From: Gammaproteobacteria bacterium
GTDB lineage: Bacteria > Pseudomonadota > Gammaproteobacteria > GCA-2400775
Reading direction: 5' to 3'
NCBI GenBank assembly: GCA_015492075.1
Contig: WGFU01000007.1
Span: 1-44,796 of the forward strand
DNA length: 44,796 nt
A program made the translations under genes and the position numbers. Below the pieces are notes generated by a model. It ran no database searches. It was not told where the DNA came from and was given only the letters and a program-made list of their open reading frames with translations. This document shows, in pieces, positions 1-8,066 of this stretch; position 1 is the first letter of the stretch, and each line of letters opens with the position of its first letter.

Positions 1-941
1 CCCCATCCGCAAACATTACCCAAAGGCTGGCAACGGCCGTCCACCGATGGCGCTTGAATCGATGCTTCGTATTGACTTCATGCAACAGTGGTATCAACTC
101 AGTGATCCGGCAATGGAAGATAGCCTGTACGACATAGAAGCCATGCGTCGTTTTGCCCAAGTCACATTAGAGTGTATCCCCGATGAAAGCACAATCCTGC
201 GCTTTCGCCACTTTCTTGAGGGGCATGAGTTAACGAAAAAATTGTTCCAAGTGACAGAGCAATATATGTCAGAACAAGGCCTGATTCTCAGCGAAGGCAC
301 CATTGTCGATGCCAGCATTATCTCGGCACCGAGCTCAACGAAAAACAAAGATCATCAGCGTGATCCAGAGATGAAGTCAACGAAGAAAGGCAATCAATGG
401 TACTTTGGCATGAAGGCGCACATTGGTAGCGATACTCAAGGTCGTGTGCACAGTATCGTCGTCACGGATGCCTCGGTTCATGACTCTGTTGTGGTCGATG
501 AGCTCATTCATGGTAAAGAAGTGGCGCTATACGGTGATAAAGCCTATGTTTCTGAAGCGCGCAAGGAAATGGCTGAAACACAGGGTGTGACGTGGCGTAT
601 CAATCGCAAAGCGAAGCGAGGGAAAAAGCGCAATTGTGCGGATCGCTCATTTAATCGCAAAAGCAATCGAACCCGAGCACGCGTGGAGCATGCCTTTGGG
701 GTAGTGAAGCATTTATGGGGGTATCGCAAAGTGCGCTACAAAGGGCTAGCGAAAAATGCGGCTCAGGTGTTTACGCTGTTTGCGTTGTCGAATTTGTATA
801 TGGCGAGGAAGGAACTGGCTATTTCATAGGCGGATTGCGCCTGAAATCTGCCAAATGGGCAGAAAACGTTGAGCAGTCAGAGCAGAATTGCTTGTTTTTA
901 GCTGTTTTCTCAAAATTTAGGGCTTGTTCAGAGGTTTCTTA
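1..941 (+). mobile_element. IS5-family insertion sequence, left part outside the window
   Basis: The element carries one DDE transposase and continues past the left edge. After the transposase stop there are about 110 non-coding bases, ending in a GGCTTGTTCAGAGG-type stretch near 931-941 that I take as the right terminal repeat. The left repeat and any target duplication cannot be seen, so the exact boundary is inferred. The first CRISPR repeat begins about 10 bases further on, which suggests the element landed in the CRISPR leader. Confidence 0.6.
2..829 (+). CDS. IS5-family transposase, 5' end missing
   Basis: This is a DDE transposase that cuts and joins the ends of its IS. The open frame runs in from the window edge (codons for PIRKHYPKAGNGRPP precede the ATG at 47), so the true start lies outside and the visible ATG is internal. 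It shows the IS5-family order: an N-terminal helical region, a first Asp in GTIVDASIISAPSS (about visible residue 102), a second Asp in LYGDKAYVSEARK, and the terminal Glu in RARVEHAFGVVK. The segment KGNQWYFGMKAHIGSD is also characteristic. The visible part has no frameshift, so the enzyme may be intact. The family assignment rests on these motifs; I cannot assign a subgroup. Confidence 0.9.
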   Translation, partial: PIRKHYPKAGNGRPPMALESMLRIDFMQQWYQLSDPAMEDSLYDIEAMRRFAQVTLECIPDESTILRFRHFLEGHELTKKLFQVTEQYMSEQGLILSEGTIVDASIISAPSSTKNKDHQRDPEMKSTKKGNQWYFGMKAHIGSDTQGRVHSIVVTDASVHDSVVVDELIHGKEVALYGDKAYVSEARKEMAETQGVTWRINRKAKRGKKRNCADRSFNRKSNRTRARVEHAFGVVKHLWGYRKVRYKGLAKNAAQVFTLFALSNLYMARKELAIS

Positions 942-951
942 AGCATGTCAG

Positions 952-1292
952 GTCGCGCCTTCACAGGCGCGTGGATTGAAACACCTATAGCAGGCCCGGT
1001 TACGAAAGATTGTCCGTTGTCGCGCCTTCACAGGCGCGTGGATTGAAACAATTCGAATCGGCCTTGCTGGATCTGCAAAAGGTGTCGCGCCTTCACAGGC
1101 GCGTGGATTGAAACTGCGCGTACTCTATACAACTTTCTCCGGCATCAAGGTCGCGCCTTCACAGGCGCGTGGATTGAAACAGGGCGCCCGTGTACCTGTC
1201 TAATATTTCTATGTGTCGCGCCTTCACAGGCGCGTGGATTGAAACTATGGCGGCGCATCGCCCTGTCTGTTTGATGCGCGTCGCGCCTTCAC
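952..1292 (+). CRISPR. Short orphan CRISPR array, type I-C-like repeat, 5 full repeats plus 1 truncated
   Basis: Five identical 31-bp repeats lie at 952-982, 1019-1049, 1084-1114, 1150-1180 and 1215-1245. A sixth at 1280-1292 matches only the first 13 bases. Spacers are 36, 34, 35, 34 and 34 bp and all differ. The repeat starts GTCGCGCC, has a CGCGCC/GGCGCG stem and ends GTGGATTGAAAC, the ATTGAAAC 3' handle known from type I-C (and some other class 1) repeats. Handle and degenerate last repeat both place the leader on the left and transcription on the + strand. No cas gene lies in the window. The expected leader is replaced within about 10 bp by the end of the IS5-family element. Confidence 0.96.
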
Positions 1293-1626
1293 TGGAGGCC
1301 TAAAAAATATAAAAGATCGATAATGCATGCCTGCAGTATGCATATTCACTACCCTAGCCAACCAATTTAAAACGCTTGGAAAAGGCACTGGTCTTGCGTT
1401 TCACAGTTCGCTACCGCTCGGGAGTTTTTAGAAAAAGAAGTGACTGATTGTTTGCTGGAAACTGCCGGCAAGTACCTTCAATAGCTCAGGCAATATCACA
1501 GGAATTTTTACCATCCCCCTACGTAGCGGGGATAAGTCTACTCAAATTATGTCGTGAAGTGCTTGTTTTTTTACGAAAAACCCCCATACTTATACACAAG
1601 TACGCGCTAGTACAAACAACCATATC
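1293..1626. other. Non-coding stretch between CRISPR array and tmRNA
   Basis: I see no convincing gene here. The stretch holds the end of the decayed CRISPR trailer and a small palindromic stretch at about 1513-1530 (CCCC, TACGTA, GGGG). It also contains the likely ssrA promoter close to its right end. Confidence 0.5.
1569..1596 (+). promoter_or_regulatory. Possible sigma-70 promoter of ssrA
   Basis: A TTTTAC -35-like element (1569-1574) and a TATACA -10-like element (1591-1596) are 16 bp apart. They would start transcription some 20-25 bases before the mature tmRNA 5' end, which fits 5' trimming by RNase P. The match is only moderate, so this is an inference from position and sequence. Confidence 0.35.
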
Positions 1627-1998
1627 GGGGGCGACTTGGCTTCGACGTGGGTTGCGAAACCGGCGGTGCATGCCGAGGGTGCAGATTTCCTCGTAAATCC
1701 ATTCTGCTAGCAAGTAATTGCAAACGACGAAAACTACGCTCTAGCTGCTTAATCCAGCTAGACCTCTGACTGTGTCGTGCTTGTGCGCGCAGAGAGCTTG
1801 CTCATTTCAGAGGTCATTAAACACAAGCTCGCAATGATGGATGTTCAGGCCTGATTTGTTAAAACCTTTAACTGAAATCGCTGTCGATCTTCCCTGCCTC
1901 TCGGGTAGTCGCCAGTTAAACTAATCGAGTAGGATAAGCATGTAGAGCCAATGGCAGAGGACTTGCGGACGCGGGTTCAATTCCCGCCGCCTCCACCA
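1627..1998 (+). ncRNA. ssrA: Transfer-messenger RNA (tmRNA)
   Basis: tmRNA rescues stalled ribosomes: charged with alanine, it enters the A site and then templates a degradation tag. The 5' end GGGGGCGACTTGGCTTCGAC and the 3' end with T-arm GGGTTCAATTCCCGCC and CCA form the tRNA-like domain. The first seven bases pair with CGCCTCC just before the discriminator A and CCA. The resume codon GCA at 1720 opens a short frame ending at TAA 1750-1752 that encodes ANDENYALAA, the same tag as in E. coli. CCA is encoded. smpB is not in the window. The gene is one-piece, not permuted, and a strong terminator follows. Confidence 0.98.
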
Positions 1999-2010
1999 AT
2001 ACCACTTCCA

Positions 2011-2036
2011 AAGCCGTCCCAGGACGGCTTTTTTAT
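2011..2036 (+). terminator. Rho-independent terminator of ssrA
   Basis: The arms AAGCCGTCC and GGACGGCTT form a stem closed by a very short loop and are followed by a T run. It lies 12 bases after the CCA end of tmRNA. The next gene, yecA-like, ends convergently just beyond, and the hairpin may also serve it. Confidence 0.9.
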
Positions 2037-2044
2037 TGCGCACA

Positions 2045-2743
2045 TTAGTGCAAACAGCATTTTTTATATTTCTTGCCACTGCCGCATGGGCAAGGGTCGT
2101 TACGCCCTGCTCGCGGTTTACTTCGGCGCACTGGCTGCGAAGAAGCTGCATTTTCTCCGCGCATTGCCAACCAATATGCATGGATATCGCGCACATTGAG
2201 TGTAATAGCGCGTTGGATTGCTGTGACTTCAGTATGGCTATAATCATGGCCACGCCAGTCCGTCGCGCTGGTAAAGGCCAAAATCGGCGAAAGCAAAACT
2301 ACCATTTCCTGTCCGGCCGCATCCCACTGGTTTGATGCCAACGCGATGCCACGGCGGTAACCCTCGCACCATTCATCAACAATGGTATAGGTCTTCCCCT
2401 CTATTTCACGCTCCAGGAAAATTGGCTCAAACTCTTTGGGATGTTCCATTAACGTTGACGCAATGCTATTCATATGGCGCATCATCAGTGAAAGGATTTT
2501 CTCGAACTCTTTTTCGTTCTCCCACACCGGTTCGTAATCACCCCAAACGGCCGGCAACCATTGCGAAGGTGGTATCACGACGGGGCCACTGACAATAGCG
2601 GTAAACAATCCGTCCAGCTCCGTGACATCCAGCACTCCCTCATCCCTACCATCAGTATCGGCATCCTCTTCGACGCGATCCAGCAGGAAGTGATCGAGCC
2701 TTTCCATTTCTGCTTCAGTTAATGTAGAAAAAATGTCACTCAT
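2045..2743 (-). CDS. yecA: YecA/UPF0149 family protein with C-terminal SEC-C zinc motif
   Basis: This 232-residue protein has two parts. The N-terminal ~180 residues match the UPF0149 (YgfB/YecA) helical fold, with the family-type stretches [12 protein letters not shown] and [13 protein letters not shown] charged linker leads to a C-terminal SEC-C motif, [18 protein letters not shown], whose cysteines are known to bind zinc in SecA and related proteins. The biochemical role of YecA is not established; links to ribosomes or SecA-like partners come from the motif only. It is convergent with ssrA. The start ATG has only a weak ribosome binding site, but the N-terminus fits the family length. Confidence 0.85.
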   Translation of the reverse strand: MSDIFSTLTEAEMERLDHFLLDRVEEDADTDGRDEGVLDVTELDGLFTAIVSGPVVIPPSQWLPAVWGDYEPVWENEKEFEKILSLMMRHMNSIASTLMEHPKEFEPIFLEREIEGKTYTIVDEWCEGYRRGIALASNQWDAAGQEMVVLLSPILAFTSATDWRGHDYSHTEVTAIQRAITLNVRDIHAYWLAMRGENAASSQPVRRSKPRAGRNDPCPCGSGKKYKKCCLH

Positions 2744-3266
2744 GATTCACGCTCATTGTATGAAGTATTGACTGACACTGCTTTTCATATCTTGCATATT
2801 GCGCTCGGCTTAAAACTAAACTTGGTGTTATAACGGTTAGAAAAAGGCGACATATCTGGTGATATGTTATTGTGAGACCACTCTTACAGCTAAAGAATAA
2901 CGTAGTCAAGCTAATAGGTCGAGATACAATTGGCGGTACGCTGACAGGGTTACTGAGAGGCGACGGCTGATCAACTGATATACAAGGGAGCATGTGGTTA
3001 TTGGCTAAATAGCAGGAGAGGCCGACGCTGGGCATCACAGCGTATATTGTACACCCCGGTGGTGATCGGCATCAATTGCAGCAATTACAATCTGACATGA
3101 CAGATAACCGGAAAAAGTGAAGATGAGCAGTGTAGTCAGCAGTGAAAATTTATATCTAGCCCCACTACAGTGGTAATTTTCACTGACCACCATTCGAAAG
3201 CGAAAGGCCTTTCTTCATCGATTCATCCATGTGAGTCTTGCCTGCATGAAGACGCGCTAAATTCAG
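2744..3266. other. Intergenic region without recognisable gene
   Basis: The open frames in this 523-bp stretch show no family features and no good ribosome binding site. The only clear structure is the nested inverted repeat at 3140-3185, listed separately. Confidence 0.5.
3140..3185. repeat. Nested inverted repeat, possibly a mobile-element end
   Basis: CAGTGAAAATT (3140-3150) is perfectly inverted at 3175-3185. Inside it, CCACT and AGTGG around 3162-3173 form a second small stem. On the minus strand it lies after the stop of the globin-sensor gene, but no T run follows, so it is not a typical terminator. The flanking bases on one side (GGTGGTCAGTGAAAATT on the minus strand) resemble ends of some IS21-like elements. 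That resemblance is recalled, not tested. Confidence 0.5.
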
Positions 3267-5504
3267 TTATTTAACACAGTTCAGAAATGTTTCCGCTGGC
3301 TGTGGTTTGCTGAAATAATAGCCTTGCCCACCGTCGCATCCGAGGTCGGTCAGCAAATCCAGGGTCTCTCGATTTTCGATTCCCTCTGCCACGATGCTAA
3401 GGCCAAGGTTATGCGCCAGGTCTATGGTCGAATGGACGATAGCGGCATCGTTCTCGTCGCTCGCCATATCTAGCACAAAGGATTTGTCGATTTTGAGTGT
3501 GTGCAGGGGCAATTTTTTCAAATAGGCCAGCGAGGAATAACCCGTGCCGAAATCATCGATGGCAATACGACATCCCATGTCGCTGATCCGCTTGAGCATG
3601 GCGGTAATATGAGTAATATCCGACATAAGCACATTTTCAGTGATTTCTATTTCCAGCAAATCTGCACGCTTGTCTAAACCTTGCAGAACGCGATCTATCG
3701 TATCCATCAGGCCGGTAGTTTGAAATGAGCGCACCGATACATTAACTGCCACGCGCAGTGTATGGCCGGCTTGACGCCATGCCTGGCAGTGATCGATAGC
3801 GGTTTCGATAACCCAATCGGTAATAGGCCGTATCAGTCCGGTGCGTTCGGCCAGGGAAATGAACTGGTCGGGCGGTATTAGTCCGTGTTTTGGATGGTTC
3901 CAGCGTAGTAGCGCTTCAGCACCGACGACAGTATTAGATCGCAAATCTATCTTGGGCTGATAGTGCAAAACCAGCTCGTTGCGTTCCAGGGCACGGCGCA
4001 GATCTCCGGACAGTTGCAGACGTTGCTGCGCATCGGGATTAAGTTCCGCGTGGTAGAATTTAAAGCGCGCCTCTTTATTCTTGATATCGTACATGGCGAC
4101 ATCGGCACGGCTCATCAGCGTCGCCACGTCTTCACCATGCTGTGGGTAAATGGCAATGCCAATGCTGGCGCCGAGATAGAGTTCATTGTCGTCGTAGTTG
4201 AACGGGCTGACAAACGCTTGTAGAAACTTCTTGGCTAATCTCTCCGCGGTACGATGGCCGTCGCCAATATGGGGAAGTAAAATACCGAACTCATCACCAC
4301 CGAGGCGGGCTAGGGTATCGGTTTGTCGGAGCATGGCCTGCAAACGGTGGGCAACCTGTATTAATACGTTATCGCCAGCGGGATGTCCCAGCGTATCGTT
4401 GATTTCCTTAAAACGATCCAAATCCATCAACATCACTACTATTTGCTGGTCATTACCTCGCCCTACCGAGGCAATTGCTTGGCTCAAGCGGTCATGAAAC
4501 AGGGTGCGGTTGGTAAGGCCAGTGAGGCTGTCGGTGGTAGCCAGAGTATTCAAAGACTCGAGTGTGGCTTTGGCCTCGGTAGTATCTTCCATCAGGCCAT
4601 CAATACGCACGACTTCGCCAGCCTTGTTCCTGTACGGGTAAAAGTGGCGACGAAACCAGCCTTGCTTGCCATTGGGTAGGTTTACCCGGCTTTCTACTTC
4701 CACTGCCTGTCCTTGTAAGGCGTTCTGCCAGGCGAGTTCTACCTTCTCTCTGTCTTCCGGAACCGTCCAGCCCATGCAGGGAATCGGCATGTCGATATCC
4801 ATTTCGCAAATCAGGCGGGACGATGGGCTGACGTACAATGGCTGGTTGCGGCTAATATCCATTGACCAAAGCAGCTGAGGGATGTTGGCCAGCAGGCTGG
4901 TAATTTGTTCCTGCAGGTCAGAGACCTTTTCTTTTTCTTCCAGCAATGCCAACAAGCCGGAATCCCAGTACGCTTCCAGCATCAATCCCATATCGCGGAA
5001 GAGCAGCTTGGTAATGGTATCTTCCAGGCTGGCGCGATCACTGTCCTTAATCTCCATCCCATTACGAACACAGGCCTGCAAATGTTTGATATAAAGTCGA
5101 TATGCGCCCATGATCCATACTGGCTCGATCCCATAGCGATGATGAATTTCGCCGATATGGGCAATACAGCGAGCAGAGGCGTCGTCGATACTGCCTGAAA
5201 GAAGCCCAAACAAATGCTGAGTTTGTTTTTTGACCAGATGATCAATCACCCCCCCTTGTGCCTGGTATCGTTTCAACACCCTGGCTGTCACTGGCGAGGC
5301 CATCAAGTAGTCATAAAATACTTTTGCAAAGGTTTCGCTGTCGCGTGCAAGCGCTTCATGGTAGCGCTTTAGAAGTTTTTGATCGGCAGAGTGCAAGCCT
5401 AAAAAGTCGTTAAACTCTTGGTTGATGCTGGCGAGGTTGTGCTTGCGTGCTTCATGCTTGGACGTATTTAAAGCGTCATTTTGACTTGTCTCAGGCATTA
5501 ACAT
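3267..5504 (-). CDS. Globin-coupled sensor with PAS, GGDEF and EAL domains (c-di-GMP turnover)
   Basis: This large cytoplasmic protein should sense a gas through haem and set c-di-GMP levels. Counting from the ATG at 5504 (745 aa), residues ~30-185 form a protoglobin-type sensor with a candidate proximal His121 in IGEIHHRYGI. A short coiled coil follows at ~186-205, then a PAS/PAC domain at ~205-312. The GGDEF domain (~320-485) has intact GGDEF at 402-406 and an inhibitory I-site RQTD at 393-396. The EAL domain (~500-745) has EALLRW, EITENVL, DDFGTGYSS, KIDKSF and AEGIE, so it looks catalytically complete. The frame can extend to 5546, but GAGAGGTG just upstream favours 5504 (or ATG 5498). 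No transmembrane segment is present. Which activity dominates cannot be told. Confidence 0.93.
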   Translation of the reverse strand: MLMPETSQNDALNTSKHEARKHNLASINQEFNDFLGLHSADQKLLKRYHEALARDSETFAKVFYDYLMASPVTARVLKRYQAQGGVIDHLVKKQTQHLFGLLSGSIDDASARCIAHIGEIHHRYGIEPVWIMGAYRLYIKHLQACVRNGMEIKDSDRASLEDTITKLLFRDMGLMLEAYWDSGLLALLEEKEKVSDLQEQITSLLANIPQLLWSMDISRNQPLYVSPSSRLICEMDIDMPIPCMGWTVPEDREKVELAWQNALQGQAVEVESRVNLPNGKQGWFRRHFYPYRNKAGEVVRIDGLMEDTTEAKATLESLNTLATTDSLTGLTNRTLFHDRLSQAIASVGRGNDQQIVVMLMDLDRFKEINDTLGHPAGDNVLIQVAHRLQAMLRQTDTLARLGGDEFGILLPHIGDGHRTAERLAKKFLQAFVSPFNYDDNELYLGASIGIAIYPQHGEDVATLMSRADVAMYDIKNKEARFKFYHAELNPDAQQRLQLSGDLRRALERNELVLHYQPKIDLRSNTVVGAEALLRWNHPKHGLIPPDQFISLAERTGLIRPITDWVIETAIDHCQAWRQAGHTLRVAVNVSVRSFQTTGLMDTIDRVLQGLDKRADLLEIEITENVLMSDITHITAMLKRISDMGCRIAIDDFGTGYSSLAYLKKLPLHTLKIDKSFVLDMASDENDAAIVHSTIDLAHNLGLSIVAEGIENRETLDLLTDLGCDGGQGYYFSKPQPAETFLNCVK

Positions 5505-5993
5505 TTCACCTCTCGAATAAGAGGAAACGGTAGCAATGCCTCGCAATTTAATTTTTTTTTGTTAGTAAAAATTGCTCATATTCCCCAAAAGCATTTTTAT
5601 TTTCGTCATCGACCGGTCGTTTGTCACGCAAGGCCTAACAGGGCTGCCCGGGTTGGATTATTCCCCACCATTACCCATCCTGTGTACGCCCAGAGTGTGC
5701 TAGCGTGTCATGCATAATAGTCAGCCACCCTTAACCCCACGAACTGTCGGTGAATTCTACCACAGCAGCGCCCTTGCCACCTCCTTGCCAAGAAACCAGG
5801 CCAACTGTGCAATCTGCCGCGAGTGAGTGTCATCCATGTCGACTGGCGCCGCTGGCACTGCAAAATAGAATTATTTGATTGGCCACGCGACATTGGCCTT
5901 GTAATTTTAAACCTTACACTGTCTTTGTATCTATCTAGTAGATATAAAGTCGAGTCAAGGGTGTCTTTTTGCTGAAAACAACCCCTGTCGTGT
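5505..5993. other. Intergenic region
   Basis: Apart from the 5' leader of the globin-sensor gene and possible promoters, I see no supported gene. Short minus-strand frames here overlap each other and the end of the next gene and lack family features. Confidence 0.4.
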
Positions 5994-6398
5994 TCACCAT
6001 GGCATCGGCCTCGCATTCATAAGCCGCAGGCCGCCACGCGCAATCCGATACAGCACCCAAAGACCGACAATCCAAACAATAGCAATGGCCACGGGGATAC
6101 CGATAAAGGTAAACGCCATCAGTAATGCTAACAGCGCCCATAATAGTGCAAACCAGAAGGTTCGGATCTGCCAACGAAAATGAGATTCCAGATAACTGCC
6201 GCGTGTATCACCACGTTTCACATAGTTAATAATAACGGCGATGATCGAAGGCCAGCCCGTCAGGAAGGCGCTGACTATCAATGCCGGGCTTAATAAACCG
6301 CTGACCGCACTAAATGCATGCAGAGCGTAGATCAGGTAGGTCACCGCCACCAGGCTATTCATCGCAGGTGGTGCTGTTTGTTGTATAGGCATTTGCAC
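5994..6398 (-). CDS. Small integral membrane protein, DUF4870-like
   Basis: This 134-residue protein has three or four hydrophobic segments: ~15-35, ~38-57, ~80-98 and ~100-120. Between the second and third lies a charged loop with SHFRWQIRTFW, a pattern typical of DUF4870/YidH-like small membrane proteins of unknown function. The start is GTG 6398, preceded at a fair distance by AGGAGCAGGAC. An ATG lies two codons in. It is a single gene with no clear operon partner. Function is unknown; the family call is moderately sure. Confidence 0.7.
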   Translation of the reverse strand: MQMPIQQTAPPAMNSLVAVTYLIYALHAFSAVSGLLSPALIVSAFLTGWPSIIAVIINYVKRGDTRGSYLESHFRWQIRTFWFALLWALLALLMAFTFIGIPVAIAIVWIVGLWVLYRIARGGLRLMNARPMPW

Positions 6399-6621
6399 GC
6401 TAATAAGTCCTGCTCCTGCGGCGGTTCTTCATTGCATGTTGCATCGTCGCCAAGATTGTCGCGTTTATTTCAGATATTAGACCATAAATGTTCAAATTTT
6501 TGCTCTTCATTGCTTATTATGCTGATAACTGAAGAAACGGCGATGTCGCCTCGCCGCCGCAAGCATAATACGCTACTATTTTAATGTACTATCGGCTAAC
6601 TCACTTTAATTTGGTAAAGCT

Positions 6622-7062
6622 ATGCAATATCTGCACACAATGGTTCGGGTATCAAACCTTGAAGAGTCATTGAACTTCTATATCAACGCGCTGGGCCTGA
6701 TTGAGGTCAGACGCAAAGAATCCGAGCGTGGGCGTTTTACTTTGGTGTATTTAGCTGCGCCAGCAGATATTGAACGCGCACACCGTGATCAGGCGCCGCT
6801 TATCGAATTAACATATAACTGGGACCTGGAAGACTATACAGGAGGTAGAAACTTCGGCCATTTAGCCTTTCGTGTCGATAATATTTATACCGTGTGTGCA
6901 CGCTTTCAAAGTGCGGGAGTGGTGATTAACCGGCCACCGCGAGATGGCTATATGGCCTTTGTTCGCTCTCCCGACGGCATATCGATCGAACTCTTGCAAA
7001 AAGGCACAGCACTGGCACCACAAGAACCCTGGTCAAGCATGGAAAATAACGGCAGCTGGTAG
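6622..7062 (+). CDS. gloA: Lactoylglutathione lyase (glyoxalase I), VOC family
   Basis: It isomerises the hemithioacetal of methylglyoxal and glutathione to S-lactoylglutathione, the first step of methylglyoxal detoxification in the cytoplasm. The 146-residue product opens [10 protein letters not shown] like E. coli GloA. All four metal ligands of that family are in place: His5, Glu62 in LIELTYNW, His80 in FGHLAF, and Glu123 in ISIELL. The stretch [11 protein letters not shown] is the usual C-terminal signature. A C-terminal extension of some 20 residues is unlike the E. coli enzyme. It converges with the following gene with only 4 bp between the stops. Absence of a long insert suggests the Ni-type bacterial form; this is inference. 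Confidence 0.88.
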   Translation: MQYLHTMVRVSNLEESLNFYINALGLIEVRRKESERGRFTLVYLAAPADIERAHRDQAPLIELTYNWDLEDYTGGRNFGHLAFRVDNIYTVCARFQSAGVVINRPPRDGYMAFVRSPDGISIELLQKGTALAPQEPWSSMENNGSW

Positions 7063-7066
7063 GCCG

Positions 7067-7840
7067 CTAAACAGGATGTAGCTCGATACCGATCAGGCCG
7101 TCTTTCGGCGCATGAATTTTTGCCCGGAACGTTTTAAATTCGCGCACGACTTCAGTTCCCAACTCTTTAAGCTCCGCCGGCAGATAAGGTCCTTTCCATT
7201 CTGGCCATTGACGCTTGAACCAGCTTGCTACGTTATCGGATAAATCTCGTATGACGCCGTCGTTATCGGCAACGACCTTACCGACATTACGACTATCAAC
7301 ATGTTCTCTGTCAATAAAATGGTAGAACAGGCAATATTTATACGATTCGACCATGTGTAACAACAATGTTTCTTTGGTACGACGCTCTTGCTCGGTAAAT
7401 GCTTCACCGTTAGCAGCACGATACAGCGCTACGTAGGAGTACAAATCTGCTTGTTGTCTACGTTTGACGGTACCAAGCGCGTGCTCCATGTCGTACTTGG
7501 AGAAATATTCTTTATAGATTCTAAGATCGCGGAAATCACCTCCGCGCGCCACCATTTCTCGGGTCAGTGTGATGCCGGATTCACCCATCATGCGTTCTAG
7601 TAAACCAGGGTATTCTTCATATTCCTCGCGTAAGCGATATAGTCCTGGAGGCTGATTGAAACTAACAACATCATCTGCGATGAGCTGTTTGTCTTTGATG
7701 TGGCCACTGACCCAAACGGCCGAGTCAAATGGCAGCACCTCTTGTATTTTCTCAAAAGCCCAATGCTTGAAGTCGTGGACAGAAACAGCCGTAGACCCAC
7801 GGTGGATATCCAGGATTAACTCGGATACAACTTGATCCAT
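7067..7840 (-). CDS. LuxR-type sensor-domain-like protein without a DNA-binding domain
   Basis: From ATG 7840 the protein has 257 residues. AAGGG stands 10 bases before this ATG; the frame can extend to 7963 but without a better signal. The N-terminal half (VSELILDIHRG, FKHWAFEKIQEVLPFDSAVWVSG) resembles the ligand/PAS-like part of a group of LuxR-family regulators. The expected C-terminal helix-turn-helix is absent: the last ~60 residues read as an ordinary mixed fold ending GLIGIELHPV. I do not recognise a precise family. It may bind a small molecule or be a degenerate regulator. Its stop lies 4 bp from that of gloA. Confidence 0.6.
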   Translation of the reverse strand: MDQVVSELILDIHRGSTAVSVHDFKHWAFEKIQEVLPFDSAVWVSGHIKDKQLIADDVVSFNQPPGLYRLREEYEEYPGLLERMMGESGITLTREMVARGGDFRDLRIYKEYFSKYDMEHALGTVKRRQQADLYSYVALYRAANGEAFTEQERRTKETLLLHMVESYKYCLFYHFIDREHVDSRNVGKVVADNDGVIRDLSDNVASWFKRQWPEWKGPYLPAELKELGTEVVREFKTFRAKIHAPKDGLIGIELHPV

Positions 7841-8066
7841 CAGTCCATTTCCCTTATGCAGTTGCCATGTAATTAGATTTACAGTGGAACAAATACCTTC
7901 ATCCATTCTCCCTGAAGTAATATAAGTCCATTTGGTAATAGGTAATCCTACCACCATACACAATTAATAACTATGATAGTTTGCACACAATTTAATAACA
8001 CGACAAATTTAGTTTGTGGGCAAATTAAATCGACCCACAGCAACCTGCATTGACCACGCTCTCGCT

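Noticed and set aside
1406-1434. A stretch resembling a type I-F CRISPR repeat (GTTCGCTACCG... ending TTTTAGAAA)
   Set aside because: It is a single copy with several mismatches and an extra base; no second repeat or spacer is present, so chance similarity is likely.
1508-1535. A short palindromic stretch near CCCC-TACGTAG-GGGATAA resembling a type I-E repeat
   Set aside because: Single copy, poor match, and no neighbouring repeat.
2736-3038. Minus-strand open frame of 100 codons between yecA and the globin-sensor gene
   Set aside because: No family features, low-complexity start and no ribosome site; it overlaps the yecA start.
7228-7419. Minus-strand frames within the LuxR-like gene and several plus-strand frames inside aas, lplT and the globin-sensor gene
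   Set aside because: They are shadows of well supported genes in other frames, without recognisable domains.
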